Of a stretch of 30,367 bases of DNA, positions 20,704 through 28,100 are shown one piece after another. Under the pieces are notes generated by a model. The model searched no databases. It saw nothing but the letters and a program-made list of their open reading frames with translations, and was not told where the DNA came from. This DNA comes from a virus, in IMG/VR virus record IMGVR_UViG_3300044991_000896, positions 1-30,367 of that record. One strand, given 5' to 3'. Each line of letters begins with the position of its first letter. Within the stretch, counting starts at the first letter, position 1. A program made the translations under genes and the position numbers.

Positions 20704-22734
20704 ATGGCTATCTACTATACAGGCTCACTGGTCGGCAATCAAATCAACTTTACAACAGGCTCTGCGTCGATTGTTGCCGCTGACCTCAAACAGTACGTTA
20801 TCGACCAGACAGTTTCTGGTGGACAAACTGGTTTAACCCCAAGCACAAAGGCTACATTCGACTTTACCACTGGTGTTTCTGGCTACTTTAGCGGCCAAGA
20901 CTACAACCTAAGAGTCGCTACAGGAGTTATCTCCAATTTCACTGGTACTCTTGGCACTTCTGCTTTCCGCGATATCTCTGAAACTGTCGCAGAAAATGGC
21001 ACAGGTGTTTCAACATCTGATTCTGTATGGGATTTCGGCACAGGCTTGTCTGGCTACCTCTCTATCAACGCTGGTAATCTTTACCAAGTTAATGCTTCTA
21101 GCCCAACTGCTAATACAGCTAATATCAATTTAACTGGTCGTGTTAGCGGTCAAGTTTTCAATGATTTTGTTCAAGTAGTTGCTGGAACTGGTCTTGAACT
21201 TTCTGTTGCTACTGATGCAATCACAATTTCTCACAAAGATACTTCTAGCGTAGCTGATGTTACTGTTGCCGCTGCTGCTGGTTCTGCTATTACTGGTGTT
21301 GTATTCACTTTTGACCCATTTGGCCACGTTCTCTCCGCTACTGGTCAAACCGCAGTTATCGTTCGTGATCAAATCGCTAGCGGCGTAACAACAACTGCTC
21401 CAAGCGAAGGTTCTGTTCATACCTTGTCTGGTATGCTGAGAACTTTAATCAATGAATCTTACGCTAGAGATCTTGACAGCGTAACAAGCAGCGGAAATTC
21501 TACCACAAACGGAATTACAGTTGGCGATCTTACTGCAAATGGTAATGTAATTCTTGGTAGTGATGCTTCTGATACATTAACAGTTAAAGCTGGTCCAGTT
21601 GTTTTCCTAAACTCTGTTCAAAGCTCTGACGCTGTTGTTTTCGGTCCAAACGACGCGACAAAAGTTTCGGCTTATAAATCCGACACAAATCTTTTAAGAC
21701 TTGATGGTAGTTTAGTCATTACTGGCAACTTAACTGTTAGCGGTACTACAACCTACATCAACACAACCGAAACAAACATCGGTGATGCGACAATTACTCT
21801 TAACGCTGACTTTACTGGAGCAGTACCAACTGAAAACGCTGGTATTGAAATTGAACGCGGTACAGAAGCAAACACAGCTCTCCGCTGGAACGAAGGTCTT
21901 GATCGCTGGCAGTTCACAAACGATGGTACGACATACTACAATATGCCGATCACATCGGAATTCACCATGTACGACCTCGCAGTCGCTGCTGGTGGAACAA
22001 ACGACGCAATCATTCGTATCACAGGTTCTAATGGCGACGTAAATGACATTACTGTTAGCGGTTCTAGCGGTATTCTCGTTACTGATAACGGTTCAAATCT
22101 TATTGTTGTTTCGCACGAAGATACTTCTTCTGCTGTCAACACAGTTAGCACAAATACCCAAGGCGTCGTAATCCAAAGCTTCACTGGTTTGGTTGATACA
22201 TACGGTCACATTACTGGTCTTGGTCTTCAAACAACTGACCTCGACGTTCTTTATCCTCGTACTGGTCAAGTAACACTTGATTACATCACCACAAACGGTT
22301 CTGGCACAGCTAACGACCTTGTTATCGGCGGTATTACAGTTTCAGGTTCTGCTCAAGCTAAGTCTGATCACTTTGCAGTTTACTGCACAACCACAGGTGA
22401 CGCAACTACAGAAATGTTCTTAAACGGAACATCTGGACGAGTCACTATCGCAAATAATTCTGCCGCTTCTTTCAAAGGAACAATCACAGCGTTCGATACA
22501 ACAAACGCCAAAGCCGCTTCTTGGTCTTATGATTGCTTGGTTGCTAACAAAGCTGGTAATACAGCTCTTGTCGCTAACGCTATCGTCACAAAGTTCGCTT
22601 CTGAAAGCAACGCTCCTTGGGAAGTGTTCGTTGATGGCGACAATACAACAGATTCTCTAAAGCTCCAAGTTAAAGGCGAAGCCGCCGCTACAATCAAATG
22701 GACTGCTAGCGTAATTAGCGCTGTCGTTTCATAA
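20704..22734 (+). CDS. tail fibre protein with repeated beta modules, 676 aa
   Basis: The N-terminus (MAIYYTGSLVGNQINF) is like that of the two collagen-like fibres downstream. Two similar modules each begin with ISH/VSH-(K/E)DTSS and end with a FGH or YGH turn (near residues 178-218 and 470-512). In between, residues about 345-420 hold TTYINTTETNIGDATITLN, NAGIEIERG and RWNEGLDRWQF, a segment seen in many marine and freshwater phage fibres. The C-terminal ~130 residues match the tip domain of the preceding gene. The protein is very Ser/Thr/Gly-rich and lacks cysteine pairs or enzyme motifs. It probably forms a trimeric fibre whose tip contacts the host or another fibre. Confidence 0.75.
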   Translation: MAIYYTGSLVGNQINFTTGSASIVAADLKQYVIDQTVSGGQTGLTPSTKATFDFTTGVSGYFSGQDYNLRVATGVISNFTGTLGTSAFRDISETVAENGTGVSTSDSVWDFGTGLSGYLSINAGNLYQVNASSPTANTANINLTGRVSGQVFNDFVQVVAGTGLELSVATDAITISHKDTSSVADVTVAAAAGSAITGVVFTFDPFGHVLSATGQTAVIVRDQIASGVTTTAPSEGSVHTLSGMLRTLINESYARDLDSVTSSGNSTTNGITVGDLTANGNVILGSDASDTLTVKAGPVVFLNSVQSSDAVVFGPNDATKVSAYKSDTNLLRLDGSLVITGNLTVSGTTTYINTTETNIGDATITLNADFTGAVPTENAGIEIERGTEANTALRWNEGLDRWQFTNDGTTYYNMPITSEFTMYDLAVAAGGTNDAIIRITGSNGDVNDITVSGSSGILVTDNGSNLIVVSHEDTSSAVNTVSTNTQGVVIQSFTGLVDTYGHITGLGLQTTDLDVLYPRTGQVTLDYITTNGSGTANDLVIGGITVSGSAQAKSDHFAVYCTTTGDATTEMFLNGTSGRVTIANNSAASFKGTITAFDTTNAKAASWSYDCLVANKAGNTALVANAIVTKFASESNAPWEVFVDGDNTTDSLKLQVKGEAAATIKWTASVISAVVS

Positions 22735-22769
22735 GTGGGCGATGAATTTTGAAATTAACATAAAGCAAT

Positions 22770-24674
22770 ATGGGAGTTTACTATCTAGGAGCAAGTCCTC
22801 AACAAGTTGATTTTCAAATCGTCGATGTTGATACTGGCGTTTTCTTAAATGCACAGAGCGGTATAGCTTATAGTTCAACTCGCTTAAGCGGACAGTTTTC
22901 ATCTTACTATACAGACGCATCTAATCTAACTGGAACTGCGAATTTACCTTCTGGTGTTTTCGGTACATTAGATGTTGATTCGTTTATTAGAAATGTATCA
23001 ACTAAGTTCGTTGATTATACAGTTTCTACTGCTGACGATGTTATTATCTCAAGTTCAGCTGATCCAAAGACAATTAGTTTAATCTACGCTTCTGGCAACG
23101 CTGGCAGACAATTTGTAATCAAAAATAAAGGAGCTGGAACTGTTACAGTTAATGCTTCTGGAGTTGGTCAGATTGATGGCGCGAACACTTATTCTTTGCC
23201 GCAGTATGAATCTATTGCTGTGTTTAGCGATGGTTCTACTTGGAACGCTGATGCTGGCAAGCAAGGCATTCAAGGTATCCAAGGTATCCAAGGAGTTCAA
23301 GGAACTCAAGGTGTGCAAGGTACGCAAGGTGTTCAAGGAACTCAGGGTGTTCAAGGTACTCAAGGTTTGCAAGGCCCACAAGGAATTCAAGGAGTTCAGG
23401 GGACGCAAGGTATTACTGGTTCTCAAGGCTCAACAGGCGCAACTGGAGCGCAAGGAACTACTGGAGCTACAGGCGCGCAGGGAACAACGGGAACTACTGG
23501 TAATACTGGTAATACTGGTTCACAAGGCGCGACAGGTTCTACTGGCTCAACAGGAGCAACAGGAGCGCAGGGAACAACTGGCGCAACAGGCGCTCAAGGA
23601 ACTTCGGGCGCAACAATTTTAGGTAATACTCAAACTTGGACTGGCACAAATACATTCAACAATACAATTAGCGGTTCTGTAAGCGGATCATCTGCTACTA
23701 CTACAAAAATGACGGTTCCAGATCTTCGGTCAACCTCATTAACACCATCATATTTTGGACAAAATGTTGCAGCGGCATTTATGTCAAACGCCACCGATAG
23801 TCTTAACGATGGTGGTTCGTATCATGGTATTTTGCAATTTCAACAATGGGGCGATGCAAGTGGCGGCGGTTCCCACCAATTAGGATTTACTGATAGCAAT
23901 AATATTTATCATCGTGGTAGCAGCGGAGCACTCACATCATGGTCTTCATGGTATAAATTTTTAGATAGTAATAATTATAATTCATATTCTCCAACATTAA
24001 CTGGCGGCAATGCTTCTGGTACTTGGGGTATCAATATTACAGGTAGTTCAGCTTCTTGCTCTGGCAATGCTGCCAATATCACGGCGCATACAATTAATCA
24101 AAGTGTTGGTACTGGTAATTCTCCTACATTTTCCAATTTAACTTTAACAAGTAATTTAACAGTAAGTTCTGGCAACGGTACAGGTGGAGGCATCATTCTT
24201 GCCGATGATGGTGATATCGTTGATTTAAACGATGGTTATTGTGCAATGAGATTCTCCTCTGGTGTCCGCATTCACGCAGGAAACAGAACTGGTGGCGCAG
24301 TAATTCGTCTCGGTAGCGACGGAACAATCGTCGCAAATTCTAATATTACAGCTTATGGATCTGCTTCTGATCTTAGATTAAAAGAAAATGTTATTCGTAT
24401 TGACGACGCTTTAGGAAAAGTAATGCAAATGAATGGTTATTACTTTAACTATATTGGTAAAAACGAACGTATGGTTGGTGTTATTGCTCAAGAAATTGAG
24501 CCTGTTTTAAAAGAAGTCGTATATGAATACAAAAATATCGAAACAGAAGAAAATAACAAAGCTGTTTACTACGGAAATATCACTGCTCTTCTTATCGAAG
24601 CTATGAAAGAACAGCAAGCGACCATCGAATCACTAAAAGACCGCATTTTAGTGCTGGAAAACATTAAAAACTAA
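22770..24674 (+). CDS. collagen-like tail fibre with S74 intramolecular chaperone, 634 aa
   Basis: Order of parts: N-terminal anchor motif (MGVYYLGASPQQVDFQ), a globular pre-collagen module (residues about 70-162, FVIKNKGAGTVTVNASGVGQ), a Gly-X-Y region at about 163-283 dominated by G-x-Q triplets, a beta-rich region and a C-terminal chaperone of about 102 residues. The chaperone has the S74 signature SDLRLKENV: Ser533-Asp534 is the expected self-cleavage site and Lys538, five residues later, the partner. Such chaperones guide trimer folding and are then cut off. The chaperone ends in a helix (LIEAMKEQQATIESLKDRIL). The middle beta region includes GASGTWGINITGSSASCSGN, common in phage fibres. 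Confidence 0.85.
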   Translation: MGVYYLGASPQQVDFQIVDVDTGVFLNAQSGIAYSSTRLSGQFSSYYTDASNLTGTANLPSGVFGTLDVDSFIRNVSTKFVDYTVSTADDVIISSSADPKTISLIYASGNAGRQFVIKNKGAGTVTVNASGVGQIDGANTYSLPQYESIAVFSDGSTWNADAGKQGIQGIQGIQGVQGTQGVQGTQGVQGTQGVQGTQGLQGPQGIQGVQGTQGITGSQGSTGATGAQGTTGATGAQGTTGTTGNTGNTGSQGATGSTGSTGATGAQGTTGATGAQGTSGATILGNTQTWTGTNTFNNTISGSVSGSSATTTKMTVPDLRSTSLTPSYFGQNVAAAFMSNATDSLNDGGSYHGILQFQQWGDASGGGSHQLGFTDSNNIYHRGSSGALTSWSSWYKFLDSNNYNSYSPTLTGGNASGTWGINITGSSASCSGNAANITAHTINQSVGTGNSPTFSNLTLTSNLTVSSGNGTGGGIILADDGDIVDLNDGYCAMRFSSGVRIHAGNRTGGAVIRLGSDGTIVANSNITAYGSASDLRLKENVIRIDDALGKVMQMNGYYFNYIGKNERMVGVIAQEIEPVLKEVVYEYKNIETEENNKAVYYGNITALLIEAMKEQQATIESLKDRILVLENIKN

Positions 24675-24692
24675 TTTAAAATATATAAATTT

Positions 24693-25052
24693 ATGGCTAT
24701 CACATATACATGGAAAGTAACAGGTATCAAGGTAAAGGACGAAGGCGCAAATAAGAACGCTATCGTTCAAACCTACTGGAAAAAAATCGGTACAGACGAA
24801 AACGGCAACGTTGGAGAATTCTCTGGCGCTACTCCTTTCACAAGCGCGAATGTTCCTGACGGAGAGTTCGTTGCATTTGAAACTCTTACCGAAGCTAATG
24901 TTATCGCGTGGGTTCAAAGTGTCGTAACTGGCAGCTACGAAGAACACGTTAACGAGCAAATCGCCAAGCAACTCGCTAAGAGCGATCCAGTAGAAATCAA
25001 AATGCCTTGGGATACTGGTGTGTCTCCTTCTGGCTCTGCTCCAACCCCATAA
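24693..25052 (+). CDS. small conserved-type protein in the fibre cluster, 119 aa
   Basis: The protein starts MAITYTWKVTGIKVKDEG, continues with an NAIVQTYWKKIGTDENGNVG core and a TPFTSANVPDGEFVAFETLT stretch, then a helix (ANVIAWVQSVVTGSYEEHVN). I recognise this type from fibre regions of aquatic phages, where the start and the VQTYWKK-G-DE-G pattern are shared, but I cannot give it a known function. Its place between two collagen-like fibres suggests a virion or fibre-assembly role. It begins 18 nt after the previous stop. No ribosome site is clear. The C-terminus is Pro/Ser-rich. Confidence 0.65.
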   Translation: MAITYTWKVTGIKVKDEGANKNAIVQTYWKKIGTDENGNVGEFSGATPFTSANVPDGEFVAFETLTEANVIAWVQSVVTGSYEEHVNEQIAKQLAKSDPVEIKMPWDTGVSPSGSAPTP

Positions 25053-25167
25053 GTTAGGTTGAGTTTATATAGCAGCTATGTTTTAGCCGTAAATGGTTAA
25101 AATATAGTTCGTTTTATGCTCAATTTAACTGTAAATCTAGTTATCGGATTAAGGTAACTATAATAAC
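25053..25167. promoter_or_regulatory. 115-nt gap before the giant fibre gene, possible control region
   Basis: This is the longest non-coding gap in the plus-strand fibre block. It contains a small inverted repeat ATAGC-A-GCTAT, AT-rich stretches and AAGG 13 nt before the ATG at 25168. No convincing terminator stem is visible. A promoter or a transcript leader for the giant fibre is plausible, but only ACTGTAAAT partly resembles the GTGTAAA motif here. Confidence 0.3.
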
Positions 25168-28100
25168 ATGGGTAAATACTACTTAGGTTCTCAATCAGGT
25201 GCGCAGGTAAACTTCTCAGTAGCAGATGCTACTGGAGTTGTTAGCGATCTTAATTTAAGTGGTCTTTATCTTAGCGTAACTGGTAAAGCCGCAGATTCCG
25301 CGAAACTTGGCGGAACTGGCGCTGACTATTATCGAAATGCTGGTAACTTAACTGGCTATATATTTGTTGATACAACAGGAATCACAAATGATATTACTGG
25401 TTTATTAGATCTTCCGAATAACTATCTTTCAATTACTGGTAAAGCTGCCGATTCTAATCTCTTAGATGGGTATGATAGCTCTTATTTTAGAGATGGAAGT
25501 AATATTACAGGAAATGTAGTATTAAGCGGCGTTTTTACTGGTCTATTTAGCGGTGCAGTATCTCATACTGATTATGTTGATTTCCATACTGGAACTTTGT
25601 TTGGTTCACTTCCAGCTCGTTTAAAATGGAACGAAGACGACGGAACAATTGACCTTGGATTAAAAGGTGGAAACGTAGTTCTCCAAGTTGGGCAAGACGC
25701 TGTCTCTTATGTATCAAACGCAGAAGCGACAACTCTTAATAAAGGTGAAGTTGTTTATCTTTTCGGCGCTCACGGAGATCGCGCTTCTGTAAAAAGAGCT
25801 TCTAATTCTACTGAAGCTACATCAAGCAAAACATTAGGTGTTGTATTAGAGTCTATTGCTCCAAACGGTGTTGGATTTGTAATGTCAAATGGTGTTGTTG
25901 AAGGGTTAGCTCTTGGAAGTTATCAAGCTGGCGATGCTGTTTGGCTAGGCTCAACACCCGGCACTTTTACTGCAACTAGAGCGCTCGCTCCAAGTCATCT
26001 TGTTTTTATCGGTGTTGTAGCTAGAGCAAATAACGGTAACGGTCAATTATACGTTAAAGTTCAAAACGGTTTTGAACTAAACGAAATTCATGACGTAAAA
26101 ATTACTGGTTTAGCTAACAACGATTTCTTAATTTATAATAGCGGTTCTGGTCTTTGGGGAAATAAACAAGCTGATGCTTCAATTATTGTTAACACTCCGT
26201 ACAGCGGAATTTCTTCAACTAACGTTCAAGCCGCAATCAATGAATTAGAAGCTGAAAAACTTTCAATCACAGGAAAATCTGTTGATTCAGATTTGTTAGA
26301 CGGAAATGATTCTACATATTATAGAAACGCCGCAAACTTAAGCGGCGTTGCGACTTTACCTTCTGGTGTTTTCAATTATCTTAATGTTACTGGAACTCTT
26401 GACGCCGATTCTTTTGTTAGAAACGTAAATGTAAAAACTGGTCACTATACTTTAACAACTAGTGATGATAATATTGTTTTTGATTCCGCTACTCCATATA
26501 CTGCAACTCTAATCCCAGCTTCTTCTAATGTTGGTCGCCAATTTGTTATTACAAACAAAGGATCTGCCCAAATTACTGTTGACGCTACATATAATGGACA
26601 AATTGATGGAGCTAATGCTTATTACTTAGAACAGTATAAGACTCTTGTTTTAATCAGTGATGGAGCAACTTGGAATTCTGTTGGTGGAACACAAGGCGTA
26701 CAAGGTTTGCAAGGATTACAAGGCGTTCAAGGAACTCAAGGTGTTCAAGGAACACAAGGAATTCAAGGAACGCAAGGTGTTCAGGGCACACAAGGTGTTC
26801 AAGGCACTCAAGGAGTTCAGGGTACGCAAGGAATTCAAGGATTGCTTGGCATTCAAGGAGCCGAAGGCGCGCAAGGCATTCAAGGAATTCAAGGTGTTCA
26901 AGGAACAACTGGTATTCAAGGTACTGCTGGTTATATCGGCGCAGACGGTTCTCAAGGCACTTTTGGTTCGCAAGGCACACAAGGAACTCAAGGAATTCAA
27001 GGTCTTCAAGGACTTGAAGGCTCACAAGGAACTCAAGGAGTTCAAGGCGTTCAAGGCGTTCAGGGAACTCAAGGAGTTCAAGGCGTTCAAGGATTGCAGG
27101 GCGTTCAAGGAACACAAGGAATTCAAGGCACTCAAGGCTTAGAAGGCTTACAAGGCGTTCAAGGCACACAAGGAGTTCAAGGAATTACTGGCGCTCAAGG
27201 AGCAACAGGTTCACAAGGAGCGCAGGGAACTCAAGGCATTCAAGGCTTAGAAGGTGCGCAAGGTACACAAGGAGTTCAAGGAACACAAGGAATTCAAGGA
27301 TTAGAAGGACTGCAAGGCGTTCAAGGCACACAAGGAATTCAGGGCGTTCAAGGCACTCAAGGCATTACTGGTTCTCAAGGCGCAACAGGTTCACAAGGCA
27401 CTCAAGGCACTCAAGGAGTTCAAGGAACAACTGGATCACAAGGCACGCAAGGTACTCAAGGCGTTCAAGGCACTCAAGGTGTTCAAGGCGACAGAGGTAT
27501 CGAAATATCTACTTCTGCAACTGCTCCAGTTTCTGCTGAAGCTAATGATCTTTGGTGGAACTCTTCTGATGGCAATTTAAATATTTATTATAGCAGCAAT
27601 TGGGTAGAAGCTTTCTCTGCTATCGCTGGTCCACAAGGAACAACTGGCGGACAAGGCGTAACAGGCACACAAGGAACTGCTGGAACTTTCGGCGGAGCTG
27701 CTTTCGATTATACTTTCAGCGACTCAACAACTGACGCTGACCCAACAACTGGTAAACTTCGTTTAAATAACGCTCTATTCTCTTCTGCTACTGAATTATA
27801 CATTAGCCAAACAGACGATTTAAGCGTTTCTATATATAATTTCTTACAGACCATTGATGATTCTACTTCCGCAATCAAAGGTCACTTCTCGATCACTAGC
27901 AAAACAACTCCAGCTAATTCTGTTTTATTTAGTATCACTGGAAGTCATACTCATGCGACAAATTACTTTAAAGTTCCAGTAAGTAAATTATCTGGCGTAA
28001 ATTCTTTCTCAAACAACGAAGACATTGTAATTACTTTTGCTAGAACTGGTGACGTTGGTGACGCTGGCGCTCAAGGTACACAAGGGTTGCAAGGCGTTCA

